From: Peristeroidobacter soli | Lineage (GTDB): Bacteria; Pseudomonadota; Gammaproteobacteria; Steroidobacterales; Steroidobacteraceae | DNA: 64,000 nt | Direction of reading: 5' to 3' | Assembly (NCBI RefSeq): GCF_004138485.1 | Contig: NZ_RYEV01000004.1 | Location: 618,803-682,802 of the forward strand | In this document: piece by piece, positions 40,469 to 48,700 of the stretch | How the letters are laid out: every line of letters begins with the position of its first letter | Position numbering within the stretch: the first letter of the stretch is position 1 | Translations under genes and position numbers: made by a program | Notes under the pieces: model-generated | Seen by the model: only the letters and a program-made list of their open reading frames with translations | Told to the model about the DNA's origin: nothing | Database searches by the model: none

Positions 40469-42001
40469 ATGGCTGAGTCTCCCCACGGTTTGGATCGTCG
40501 CGACTTTCTGGCCGCCGCTCTCGCAAGTGCCGGCGCCATGGCAATTGGCACGCCCGCGTGGGCTTCGACCACCGCCGCTCGCTACCCCGCGGTTCGCAAA
40601 GCCGCCGAGGCGCAACGCGAGGCCGCGATCAAGCGCATCCAGGACTGGATCGCGCATCCGTCCATCGCCGCCGAAAACCTCAACATGAAGGAAGGCGCCG
40701 AATACATGGCGACGCTGGCCCGCGATGCCGGCTTCGATTCGGCCACCATCGTTCCGACCGACGGCCATCCGGGCGTGTTCGCGACCATGGACAACGGCGC
40801 GAAACGCACGCTGGCTCTGTATTTCATGTACGACGTGAAACAGTTCGATCCAGCCGAGTGGTCGTCGCCGCCGCTCGAAGGCCGCATCGTCGACAAGCCC
40901 GGCTTCGGTCGTGCCATCGTCGGTCGCGGCGCCGTGAATCAGAAAGGTCCGGAAGCCACCGTGCTCGCCGCGCTTCATGCCATGCGCGCCGCCAAGGTGA
41001 AACTGCCGGTCAATCTGGTGCTGGTCGCCGAGGGCGAGGAAGAGATCGGCTCGCCGCATTTCCATCAGGTCGTGCAGAGCCCCAATGTCTTTGCCGCTCT
41101 CAAGAAAGCCGAGGGCATTTTCATTCCGGCCAGCTGGCAGGACATGAATGGCAGTGTCGCGGTCAATCTCGGCTCCAAGGGCGTGGTCGAGCTGGAGCTG
41201 ATCGCGAGCGGCGAGAAATGGGGTCGCGGGCCGAAGGGCGACATTCATTCGAGCATGAAAGCCATGGTCGATTCGCCGCCGTGGCGTCTGGTCCAGGCGC
41301 TGAACACGCTCGTGACACCGGACGGCAACACCGCGGCCATCGAAGGCTGGTTCGAGAACGTCCGCCCGCTCACGCCGCGCGAGAAGGAGCTGATCGCGGA
41401 GATCGCCCGCAATGGTGACGAGGCCACGCAGAAGAAGCTGTTGGGCGTGAGCCGCTGGATCGACGATCTGCCCTATCCGCAGGCACTCGAACGGCTGGCC
41501 TCGCAACCCACGGTCAACATCGAAGGTCTGGTCTCCGGCTACACCGGTCCCGGCGGCAAGACCGTTCTGCCGGGACGCGCGGTCGCCAAGCTCGATCTGC
41601 GGCTCGTCCCGAATCAAACGCGCAAAGAGGCCGTGGAGAAACTGCGCGCGCATCTGGATAAGAAGGGCTTCAACGACGTCGAGCTCAAAGTCACCGGCGG
41701 CTACGACCCCACCGAAACCGCCGAAGACAGCCGCATCATTCGCGCCGAGCTGGCGACGTACCAGCGTGCCGGTGTGAAAGCGACGCTCAATCCCCGACTC
41801 GCCGGCTCCTGGCCCGGCGCCGTCTTCACCGCGCCTCCCGTGTCGCTGCCGGCCGGTCACTTCGGCCTCGGCCACGGCTCCGGCGCGCACGCGCCCGATG
41901 AATACTACGTCGTGGAATCGACCAATCCCAAAGTCGCCGGCATCGTCGATGCGGTCATGGGTTACGTCGACATGTTCCATCAGATCGCCACAGTGAAATG
42001 A
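40469..42001 (+). CDS. M20-family metallohydrolase-like protein, Tat-exported, with altered metal ligands
   Basis: 510-residue protein with a twin-arginine signal (DRRDFLAAALASAGAMA). It has the overall M20 peptidase layout and keeps the catalytic acid region AEGEEEIGS (about 189-197). Two metal positions differ from the family norm: the usual H-x-D motif reads FMYDVKQ (Met122 for His), and the bridging Asp in R-G-A-x-D is Asn159 (GRGAVNQKG). The C-terminal His in LGHGSGAHAPDEY is present. It may therefore have a different metal arrangement or have lost hydrolase activity. AAGGA precedes the ATG at 40469. The stop overlaps the ATG of the DUF2007 gene. Confidence 0.8.
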   Translation: MAESPHGLDRRDFLAAALASAGAMAIGTPAWASTTAARYPAVRKAAEAQREAAIKRIQDWIAHPSIAAENLNMKEGAEYMATLARDAGFDSATIVPTDGHPGVFATMDNGAKRTLALYFMYDVKQFDPAEWSSPPLEGRIVDKPGFGRAIVGRGAVNQKGPEATVLAALHAMRAAKVKLPVNLVLVAEGEEEIGSPHFHQVVQSPNVFAALKKAEGIFIPASWQDMNGSVAVNLGSKGVVELELIASGEKWGRGPKGDIHSSMKAMVDSPPWRLVQALNTLVTPDGNTAAIEGWFENVRPLTPREKELIAEIARNGDEATQKKLLGVSRWIDDLPYPQALERLASQPTVNIEGLVSGYTGPGGKTVLPGRAVAKLDLRLVPNQTRKEAVEKLRAHLDKKGFNDVELKVTGGYDPTETAEDSRIIRAELATYQRAGVKATLNPRLAGSWPGAVFTAPPVSLPAGHFGLGHGSGAHAPDEYYVVESTNPKVAGIVDAVMGYVDMFHQIATVK

Positions 42002-42237
42002 TTCGAATCTTCCGCTGCAGCGATTACATCGAAGCTCATCTGGTCGAAGGACTGCTCAGAGAGCGAGGGATCGATACATTCCTGCAGGGTGCGATGTTGC
42101 AAGGTGGCCTGGGCGAGCTGCCCGCCCTCGGCCATCTCGCGATCATGATCGACGAAGCCGACCGCAGCGCTGCCCAGCTCATCATCGACGCCTACGAGCG
42201 CGGCGAGCTGAAAATCGACGAATCCCAGGACGAGTGA
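41998..42237 (+). CDS. DUF2007 domain protein
   Basis: 79-residue cytoplasmic protein of the DUF2007 (putative signal-transducing) family: IFRCSDYIEAHLVEGLLRE followed by GIDTFLQG and LAIMIDEADRSAAQLII, matching the ferredoxin-like fold that family shows. The ATG at 41998 overlaps the M20-like stop by four bases (ATGA). Function unknown. Confidence 0.82.
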   Translation: MIRIFRCSDYIEAHLVEGLLRERGIDTFLQGAMLQGGLGELPALGHLAIMIDEADRSAAQLIIDAYERGELKIDESQDE

Positions 42238-42263
42238 GGCGTCATCGGGTAAGCTGACGGGCC

Positions 42264-42288
42264 TTGGACTGCGCCCCTTGCGGTCCAA
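42264..42288 (+). repeat. Small inverted repeat before the EamA gene
   Basis: TTGGAC (42264-42269) and GTCCAA (42283-42288) with inner GC/GC pairs can form a hairpin in the 72-base gap after DUF2007. There is no U-run. The half-sites resemble the palindromic operator but are 13 bases apart, so it is not counted as a copy. Confidence 0.35.
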
Positions 42289-42309
42289 CACCCGACACCA
42301 ACGCTTTCC

Positions 42310-43233
42310 TTGCACGCCTCCGCCTCTTTACATCGCCCCATCCTGGGCATCGCGCTGAAGCTCGTTTCCGTCGTCCTGTTCGCCGGAATGACCCTGTGCG
42401 TGAAGCTGCTCGGGCCGGCCGTGCCCGTCGGTCAGACCATCTTCGTACGCGGCGTGGTGTCCATTGCGTTGCTGGCCGCGCTGGCCTGGTACACGAACCA
42501 GCTGCATCTGCTGAAGACATCGAACCTGCGATCACATGCCCTGCGCTCGTTGTCCGGCAGCGTGAGCATGTATTGCCTGTTCAGCGCGGTGACCATGATT
42601 CCGCTCGCGGACGTGACGGCGATCTCGTTCACTTCTCCCATGTTCATCACGCTGCTCGCCATGGTGTTCCTGGGCGAAAAGATTCATCGCTTCCGCTGGA
42701 CCGCGCTGGCACTGGGATTCATCGGCGTGCTGATCATGCTCGGCCCGCATCTCACATTCGCGGACGGCGCATCGCTCGGCGTGCTGGTCGCGCTCAGCGC
42801 GGCCATGTTCTCGGCCGTTGCGATGATCTTCCTGCGCATGATGAGCGGCGGCGAGCACGCGATCACGATCACGTTCTATTTCTCGCTGACTTTCATGGTG
42901 TTGTCCGCGCTGACCGCATTCAGCGGCTGGGTGGTGCCGACGCCGATGCAGTGGCTGCAGATCATTCTGGCCGGGCTGTTCGGCGTCACCGGCCAGATCG
43001 TGATGACCTATTCGTATCGGTATGCGCCCGCGTCCACGATCGCGCCGCTCGACTACAGCAACATGATCATGTCCGTGATCCTGGGCTATGTGTTCTTCGC
43101 CGAAATCCCCTCCGCCTCGGTGTGGATCGGCGCGCCGCTGGTGGTCGCGGGCGGCCTGATCATCCTGTGGCGCGAGTATCAGCTGAAGAAACGCCCCAGC
43201 CCGCCGGCGCCGGAGTCGACACCAGAAGCCTAG
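42310..43233 (+). CDS. EamA/DMT-family transporter
   Basis: 307-residue inner-membrane transporter of the drug/metabolite superfamily with ten helices in two EamA repeats. Recognisable blocks are FVRGVVSIALLAALAW, ADVTAISFTSPMFITLLAMVFLGEK (end of repeat 1) and YAPASTIAPLDYSNMIMSVILGYVFFAEIP (repeat 2), and the C-terminus is Pro-rich. The only plausible start is TTG at 42310-42312. Substrate unknown. Confidence 0.82.
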   Translation: MHASASLHRPILGIALKLVSVVLFAGMTLCVKLLGPAVPVGQTIFVRGVVSIALLAALAWYTNQLHLLKTSNLRSHALRSLSGSVSMYCLFSAVTMIPLADVTAISFTSPMFITLLAMVFLGEKIHRFRWTALALGFIGVLIMLGPHLTFADGASLGVLVALSAAMFSAVAMIFLRMMSGGEHAITITFYFSLTFMVLSALTAFSGWVVPTPMQWLQIILAGLFGVTGQIVMTYSYRYAPASTIAPLDYSNMIMSVILGYVFFAEIPSASVWIGAPLVVAGGLIILWREYQLKKRPSPPAPESTPEA

Positions 43234-43240
43234 GGCCTGG

Positions 43241-44584
43241 TTACTTCATCAGCACCAGCTCTTCGGCCATCGTCGGATGGACCGCGACGACTTCGTCGAG
43301 CTGTGACTTGCGCAGCCCCGCCTTCACGGCCACCGCGAGAACCTGCAGAATTTCAGGCGCGTCGGGGCCGATCATGTGCGCACCGACAACCTTCTCGGTC
43401 GCCTCATCCACGACGATCTTGTAGAGCGCGCGCTCGTTGCGTCCCGCGAGCACGTTCTTCATCGGCCGGAAGTCCGCGGTGTAGACCTTGACGGCGCCGA
43501 GCTGATTGCGCGCCTCGCCTTCGGTCAAGCCCACACCCGCGAGCGGCGGATGGCTGAACACCGCCGAAGGAATGCAGTTGTAATCGACCTTGGTTGGCTT
43601 CTTGCCGAACACGGTATCCGCGAATGCCTGCCCTTCGCGAATCGCCACCGGCGTCAACTGAACGCGATTGGTCACATCGCCGACGGCATAGATGGACGGG
43701 CACGTCGAACGACTCTCGTCATCCACACGCACTGCCCCGTCCTCGTCGACCTCGACACCCGCGCTCTCCAGCCCCAGGCCACGCGTGTTCGGCACGCGCC
43801 CCGTAGCAAACATCACCGCATCGAACTCGACCGGCCCGCCCGGCATGTGCACGGTGAGCGCGCCGCTCGACTCCTTGACGATCTTTTCGATGGGCGAGTT
43901 GAACAGGAACTGGATGCCCTTGGTCATGGAGATCTGTAACAGCCGGTCGCGAATCTGCGCGTCGTAGCCGCGCAGGATGGCATCCGAGCGATTGACCAGC
44001 GTGACTTTCACACCGAACTCGTTGAACACGCCCGCGAACTCGTTCGCGATATAGCCGCCGCCCGCGATCATCAATCGCTTGGGCAGCGTCTGCAGATGAA
44101 ACGCTTCATTGGAAGTGATGCCATGCTCACACCCCGGCTGGTTCGGCACATGCGGGCGAGCGCCGGTCGCGATGAGGATTACGTCGGCGGTGTATTCGCG
44201 CTCGCCGACGCGCACGCTGTTCGGCCCCGTGACGACTGCACGTTCCGGCAACACGTTCACTTTGTGATTGTCGAGCGTCTGCGTATACAGGCCGCTGAGC
44301 CTAGTAACCTCGGCGAGCACGTTGTCACGCAGCGTCGGCCAATCGAACTTCGGCTCCTGCACGTGCCAGCCGAAGCGGCGCGCATCCTCCAGGTCTTCGG
44401 CGAAGTGAGCGCCGTACACCAGCAGTTTCTTCGGCACGCAGCCGCGAACCACACAAGTGCCGCCGATCCGATATTCCTCGGCGACAGCAACTTTGGCCCC
44501 GTGAGCCGCGGACACACGCGCCGCGCGCACGCCGCCGGAGCCGGCACCGATGACGAAAAGATTGAAATCGCGTTGAGTGGCCAT
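43241..44584 (-). CDS. gor: Glutathione-disulfide reductase
   Basis: 447-residue FAD- and NADPH-dependent enzyme reducing glutathione disulfide. The redox disulfide is in GGTCVVRGCVPKK, the FAD motif is VIGAGSGGVRAARVSA, the NADPH-binding GGGYIANEFAG follows, and the C-terminal His-Glu pair is VHPTMAEE. Length is normal. Ten bases separate its stop-distal end from the YheU gene upstream on the same strand. It supplies reduced glutathione, which the GST at 46360 could use. Confidence 0.93.
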   Translation of the reverse strand: MATQRDFNLFVIGAGSGGVRAARVSAAHGAKVAVAEEYRIGGTCVVRGCVPKKLLVYGAHFAEDLEDARRFGWHVQEPKFDWPTLRDNVLAEVTRLSGLYTQTLDNHKVNVLPERAVVTGPNSVRVGEREYTADVILIATGARPHVPNQPGCEHGITSNEAFHLQTLPKRLMIAGGGYIANEFAGVFNEFGVKVTLVNRSDAILRGYDAQIRDRLLQISMTKGIQFLFNSPIEKIVKESSGALTVHMPGGPVEFDAVMFATGRVPNTRGLGLESAGVEVDEDGAVRVDDESRSTCPSIYAVGDVTNRVQLTPVAIREGQAFADTVFGKKPTKVDYNCIPSAVFSHPPLAGVGLTEGEARNQLGAVKVYTADFRPMKNVLAGRNERALYKIVVDEATEKVVGAHMIGPDAPEILQVLAVAVKAGLRKSQLDEVVAVHPTMAEELVLMK

Positions 44585-44594
44585 GGATGAAAAT

Positions 44595-44876
44595 CTACTG
44601 GAGCTTTCGTGTCACCACGATGTCGACCGACTGGGATTGCGGGTCGAACATGATCTGCGCCTCGCCGCGCTCGAGCTGATGCAGGACGTGCGTCAGCTTC
44701 TCCTCGAGCGTGAACTCGCGCTCGCCGTACTCCGTGCCCTCGCGCAACACGAACGATTCGATGACGCCACGAAGCGCGTCGGCCGACAGCTCGGTGTGCG
44801 GCACCACCACCGGGGTCGGATCTTCGTCGTCAGGGGCTGGCATCGAGGGATCGAACGGCATGCCCGACGATAGCAC
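44595..44876 (-). CDS. YheU family protein
   Basis: 93-residue protein of the YheU family (unknown function, common in gammaproteobacteria). The core LSADALRGVIESFVLREGTE and the YGEREFTLEEK block match it well. The start is uncertain: GTG at 44876 gives MLSSG, and ATG at 44859-44861 gives MPFDPSMPAP; neither has a strong ribosome site. It lies between DUF1615 and gor on the same strand. Confidence 0.85.
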   Translation of the reverse strand: MLSSGMPFDPSMPAPDDEDPTPVVVPHTELSADALRGVIESFVLREGTEYGEREFTLEEKLTHVLHQLERGEAQIMFDPQSQSVDIVVTRKLQ

Positions 44877-44888
44877 AGCTCGAGCGCC

Positions 44889-46016
44889 CTAGCGGCCCCG
44901 CGCCAGGCAGCGCTCATACCGATCGTCGACGCGCTTGGCGAACCATTCGGTGGTGAGTTTGCGTGTGATCTTGGGGCTTTCCAGTCGGATGTTGGGCAAC
45001 ACGGCGCGGGGCACCTGAGTCTTCAGGCGTCGGTCCGCCAGGGCGAACACGCGCTTGAAAAGCTTACTGTCCTCGAACCCCTGCTCGCCGCCCAGCTCCA
45101 GATCGTGCCGGATGGCACGATTGTCCAGATCCAGATCGCCCGCCAGGCTGCGCACCGCCAGCTCGGTGTTGCTGGGATCGCTGGTGCCATGGATCAACAG
45201 ATCGCCATCCAGCGCCAGTCTGGTCTTGGACAATTTGCTCACGGCATTTTGAAACGCGGCGTTGCGGCTGGCGTAGTGGCCGGCGTTGTAATCGGCGAAA
45301 CGAAACAGCGGATCGCTGTAGTTCACCGGATAGTCGAGCAGATGCGCGATGCCGAAGTACATGCCGCCGCGTCGAGTGAACACTTCGTCGCGAACGCTGC
45401 CCGGCATCGGATACGGATAGCGCTTCTCGCGCGCGTGCGCTTCGGCGAACTCGATGCTCACTTGCATCGGGCCGGCGGTGTGCACCGGATTCAAGCTGCC
45501 GAACAAACGTTCGCCGAGCGGCACCATGCCGATGAAGTCGCCGAAGATGTCGCTCAGCTCCTGCTCGGTCTGCACGTTTTCGAGCCGCTCGCGATAGGTC
45601 TTGCCCGTCGGCGACTCCACACCGAGCGCCGCGTCGACCAGGAACTTTGGAATCTTGTAACGCGCCGCTCTCGAGTCGATCTCACGACGCGCGATGTCCG
45701 GCAACCCAGCCACGCTCGGACTGGCCTGGAACGTCGACTCCTGCTCGGTCACCGCGATCACGGAACAGATGTTCTCGGGCGTCGGCCGGATCGACAGCGC
45801 CTCGAACGCGGCGAAGATATCGACCGCCCACACTTCGCGGTTCTTCACCGTCGCAGCGATGCGCTTGACGATCTGCGCCCGCGCCACGTCCGGATCGACG
45901 GCCGGCTCGCGCACCACGGGCGTCGAACAACTGGAAATGAAGGCGATGCCAAGCAGCGTCGCCACCCTGCGGATCAGAAACGGACGTTCAGCGCCAAAGC
46001 GCGGGCGGGCCATCAT
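44889..46016 (-). CDS. DUF1615 lipoprotein (lysozyme-like)
   Basis: 375-residue lipoprotein with lipobox ISSC (Cys30). The domain starts at ICSVIAVTEQESTFQASPSV, whose Glu lies where lytic transglycosylase-like folds carry their catalytic Glu, and continues with RFADYNAGHYASRNAAFQ. These match the DUF1615 family. A peptidoglycan role is plausible but unproven. The ATG at 46014-46016 overlaps the upstream GIY-YIG stop (ATGA). Confidence 0.82.
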   Translation of the reverse strand: MMARPRFGAERPFLIRRVATLLGIAFISSCSTPVVREPAVDPDVARAQIVKRIAATVKNREVWAVDIFAAFEALSIRPTPENICSVIAVTEQESTFQASPSVAGLPDIARREIDSRAARYKIPKFLVDAALGVESPTGKTYRERLENVQTEQELSDIFGDFIGMVPLGERLFGSLNPVHTAGPMQVSIEFAEAHAREKRYPYPMPGSVRDEVFTRRGGMYFGIAHLLDYPVNYSDPLFRFADYNAGHYASRNAAFQNAVSKLSKTRLALDGDLLIHGTSDPSNTELAVRSLAGDLDLDNRAIRHDLELGGEQGFEDSKLFKRVFALADRRLKTQVPRAVLPNIRLESPKITRKLTTEWFAKRVDDRYERCLARGR

Positions 46017-46282
46017 GTGGGCGGGTTGTCAGCTCGCAGCTTCGCCCAGGCCAGCCGCGCCGGGCGGTCCAGCTTCTTCAACGCCGCTTCCGCCTTCATC
46101 GCCTCGGACTTGGTGGCAAAGGCCTCCGAGCCCAGCACGCAAACCGGCGGATTCGACCGGGTGAACTTCGCCCCCTTGCCGCGACTATGGACTTCGAAGC
46201 GGGCGGCGACGTCGGTCGCGATCCCCGCATAGGTCCGGCCATCCCGGCACGCCAGCAAATAAACCCACCAGCAGTCAGTCAT
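46013..46282 (-). CDS. GIY-YIG nuclease family protein (YhbQ-like)
   Basis: 89-residue single-domain nuclease: the GIY-YIG-like pair reads VYLLACRDGRTYAGIATD, followed by the catalytic-region Arg in ARFEVHSRGKGAKFTRSNPP and the Glu in KSEAMKAEAALKKL. It is of the short YhbQ/UPF0213 type, whose cellular role is unclear. It overlaps DUF1615 by four bases. Confidence 0.88.
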   Translation of the reverse strand: MTDCWWVYLLACRDGRTYAGIATDVAARFEVHSRGKGAKFTRSNPPVCVLGSEAFATKSEAMKAEAALKKLDRPARLAWAKLRADNPPT

Positions 46283-46359
46283 ATGCCGAGATTATCGCCG
46301 GGTGCCTGCATTCGGGCAAAGGGTGACTGGCGAGTCGATGGATGGGGCATCATAGCGTC

Positions 46360-46998
46360 ATGACATACACCCTCTATTACTCTCCCGGCGCCGCCAGCCT
46401 GGCGGTTCATTGGATGCTGATAGAGCTCGGCATTGCGTTCGAAGCGAAGCTGGTGAGCATCGACGACGGCGCGCAGAAGTCGGCGGAGTATCTGCGGTTG
46501 AATCCCACCGGTCGCATTCCGACCCTGGTGATCGATGGCAAACCGCACGGTGAATCGACCGCCCTGCTGATGCTGCTCGCCGAGCGCCATTCGGAAAAGG
46601 GATTTGCCCCGGCGCCAGGATCGGCCGAGCGCGCCGACTATGTCGAGATGATGATCTTCCTCGCCAACACCATCCTGCCCGCCATGCGCGATTGGTTCTA
46701 CGCCGACAGCGATGGCGATCCGGCGGGGGCTGACGCGGTGAAGGCGCTGGCGCGACGGCGAATCGAGGCCGCGTGGGATCGTCTGGATGCGCGCATGGCC
46801 GATGGCCGTACGCATCTATTGGGCAAGGAGCCCGGCGCAGCCGACTTCCTGGCCACCATGCTCATGCGCTGGTCGCGAAACATGCCGCGCCCCGCGACGG
46901 GCTGGAAGCACCTCGCGCCGTACATTCATCGCATGCGCGCCCGCCCTGCATTCCTCGATCTATACGCACGCGAGGGGCTGACGGAATGGCAGAACTAG
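46360..46998 (+). CDS. Glutathione S-transferase
   Basis: 212-residue cytosolic GST. The N-terminal thioredoxin-like domain begins YTLYYSPGAASLAVHWMLIE, with Ser in the glutathione site, and has the cis-Pro loop GRIPTLVID and GESTALLML, which binds the glutathione glutamyl group. The helical C-terminal domain follows (GKEPGAADFLATMLMRW). It is of the bacterial beta/theta-like kind. The ATG at 46360 is chosen over an in-frame ATG six codons upstream. Substrate unknown. Confidence 0.88.
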   Translation: MTYTLYYSPGAASLAVHWMLIELGIAFEAKLVSIDDGAQKSAEYLRLNPTGRIPTLVIDGKPHGESTALLMLLAERHSEKGFAPAPGSAERADYVEMMIFLANTILPAMRDWFYADSDGDPAGADAVKALARRRIEAAWDRLDARMADGRTHLLGKEPGAADFLATMLMRWSRNMPRPATGWKHLAPYIHRMRARPAFLDLYAREGLTEWQN

Positions 46999-47158
46999 CG
47001 CGCCCTGTCCGCCATCTCGCTAAGGCAATGTCGTAGAGCAGATCGCGCACCCCGCCGCAGGGGTGGTTGGTCCATCCGGCGATATTTGCTGCACGCACGC
47101 CGCTCGTATCCTCGTTGGCAGTTCTCGAATCGCCACCGAACTCGCCGAGGAATACGCA

Positions 47159-47317
47159 ATGCAGACTCCGATTGCCATCTCCGTCGCCGCCACCGTGCAG
47201 AAGTCCCCCGATTGGGTGAAGTACACCGCGAAAGCCACCTTCCTGGCCCTGTTCATCAAGGGCACGGTGTGGGCCGGCGCGTCGTGGCTGGCGCTCAGGG
47301 GGTTTGGCGCTCTGTAA
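47159..47317 (+). CDS. Small single-helix membrane protein
   Basis: 52 residues: a short N-terminal segment, PDWVKYTAK, then one hydrophobic helix (ATFLALFIKGTVWAGASWLAL). GAGG lies ten bases before the ATG. Unrecognised family. The 160-base gap upstream holds a short inverted repeat (CACCCC/GGGGTG, 47048-47065) and one operator-like half-site (TTGGTCC). The 3' end overlaps the convergent hydrolase by 23 bases. Confidence 0.55.
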   Translation: MQTPIAISVAATVQKSPDWVKYTAKATFLALFIKGTVWAGASWLALRGFGAL

Positions 47318-48590
47318 TCCGGCCTTCGATGAAGTCCTTCATCCTCTGGAAATAGTCCTCGGGCTGACGCGTCGACACCCGCTCGCCGTCGGCCCCCGTC
47401 TCGAACTCATACATGCCGTGATCCGCGCCGGGAAAAACCACCGTCGCAATCGGGCGACCGGCGCTTCTCAACGCATCGAGCCGACGTAGCGTCTGCCTCG
47501 GTGGCGCATCCCGATCCTGACCGCCGAATATCCACAGCTGCGGCACCTCGAGATTGGCCAGCACCGGCATCGGGTCGTACTGGGCCGGCACGCCTTCGAG
47601 TAAGCGTGGGCCTTGCCGGCGTATCGTTTCCTCCGACTGCGACAACAGATACCAGGCGATATTGCCCCGGACCGACTTGAACCAGGGCTCGTTGCCGTAC
47701 TTGCGCTTCACGGCGTCGAGCTGCTCATAGCCCTCGGTGAAGTTGGTCTCGACGATCCTCGCGACCGCATCGGCAATCTGCATCGCCTCGGCTTTGATCT
47801 CCGGGCCGAAGCCGGCGCGCTCCATGTCGAAATCGATGGCCTCGCGATCCTCATCCAGCGGCGACACCGCCAGACCGAAGCTCACGATGACGAAGTCCAC
47901 CGGTTCGATGCGTGCCGCGAGCGGTGCCACCCAGCCACCCTGGCTGCCGCCCTGATAGCCGATGCGTCCCGCACGATCACCCGCCAGACGCTTCGCCTCA
48001 CGCGTGGCATGAATGGCATCGGTGGCCAGCAGCAAATAGTTCTGCGAGTAGCGACCGGCCGAAGCCCCGGTGCCTCGCTTGTCATAGGCGAACACGCCGA
48101 TGCCGACACTCGCGAACTGACGCTGCAGCGAATAATCCTCGAGCGCCGACGAATGCTCGGCGCCATGAATCAACACGACGATGGGCACCCGCCCCTGCCC
48201 TGGCGGCAACGTCAATCGCCCGGCCAGCTCGACGCCGCTGCCCTGAAAGCGCGTGTCGATCTGAATCAACGCCTCGCGCCGGCCGTTCAGGTCGTCGAAG
48301 CGAACTTCGCCGCGCTCGCAATTGGAGAATGTGACTCGATGTCCATCGGCTCGATCGGTCCAGCCGAGCGTGCTGGTCCAGCGGCCCTTGCCCTTCGACG
48401 TCAGCGCGCCCGTGGTGCCATCGAGCTTGCGCCAACGCAGCCGGCCGGATTCGCTCGCTGCGATGTCGAGTCTGGTTCCGTCCGTCAGGACATAACTACC
48501 GACTTCGCAAGGAATGGGACTGGCGGCCGGCGCCTGGGTGGCGCCGACCATGGCCAACAGAATCATCGACGTCGAAACCATCCAACGCAT
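47295..48590 (-). CDS. Exported alpha/beta hydrolase
   Basis: 431-residue periplasmic serine hydrolase. A signal peptide (MRWMVSTSMILLAMVGA to about QAPAAS) precedes a beta-rich N-terminal domain with two Cys, then the hydrolase fold: oxyanion VVLIHGAEHSSALED, FAYDKRGTGAS, nucleophile elbow GYQGGSQGGW, Asp in FGGQDRDAPP and His in PGADHGMYEF. These are the blocks of the acylaminoacyl-peptidase or esterase-like group. I chose the ATG at 48588-48590 for the signal; the longer frame lacks support. No operon partner. Confidence 0.8.
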   Translation of the reverse strand: MRWMVSTSMILLAMVGATQAPAASPIPCEVGSYVLTDGTRLDIAASESGRLRWRKLDGTTGALTSKGKGRWTSTLGWTDRADGHRVTFSNCERGEVRFDDLNGRREALIQIDTRFQGSGVELAGRLTLPPGQGRVPIVVLIHGAEHSSALEDYSLQRQFASVGIGVFAYDKRGTGASAGRYSQNYLLLATDAIHATREAKRLAGDRAGRIGYQGGSQGGWVAPLAARIEPVDFVIVSFGLAVSPLDEDREAIDFDMERAGFGPEIKAEAMQIADAVARIVETNFTEGYEQLDAVKRKYGNEPWFKSVRGNIAWYLLSQSEETIRRQGPRLLEGVPAQYDPMPVLANLEVPQLWIFGGQDRDAPPRQTLRRLDALRSAGRPIATVVFPGADHGMYEFETGADGERVSTRQPEDYFQRMKDFIEGRITERQTP

Positions 48591-48654
48591 TGGCAACCTG
48601 CCTGGATTCGCAGCGGATGCGTCCATCGACGCACCAGCTGGTTGCAAGGTTGCA

Positions 48655-48674
48655 GCGACCGGCTGAAGAAATAT
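48655..48674. repeat. 20-nt repeat, copy B (inverted relative to 39840)
   Basis: Exact inverted match of 39840-39859, in the gap between the hydrolase start and the PepSY gene's stop. Flanking bases differ on both sides. Confidence 0.6.
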
Positions 48675-48700
48675 CTAATCCAACCTGGACTGGGCCGCGC

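Noticed and set aside
42264-42288. TTGGAC...GTCCAA as a sixth operator copy
   Set aside because: The half-sites are 13 bases apart, not 2, and form an RNA-hairpin-like structure after the DUF2007 gene.
47066-47076. TTGGTCCAT upstream of the small membrane protein as an operator copy
   Set aside because: Only one half-site matches; the other arm is absent.
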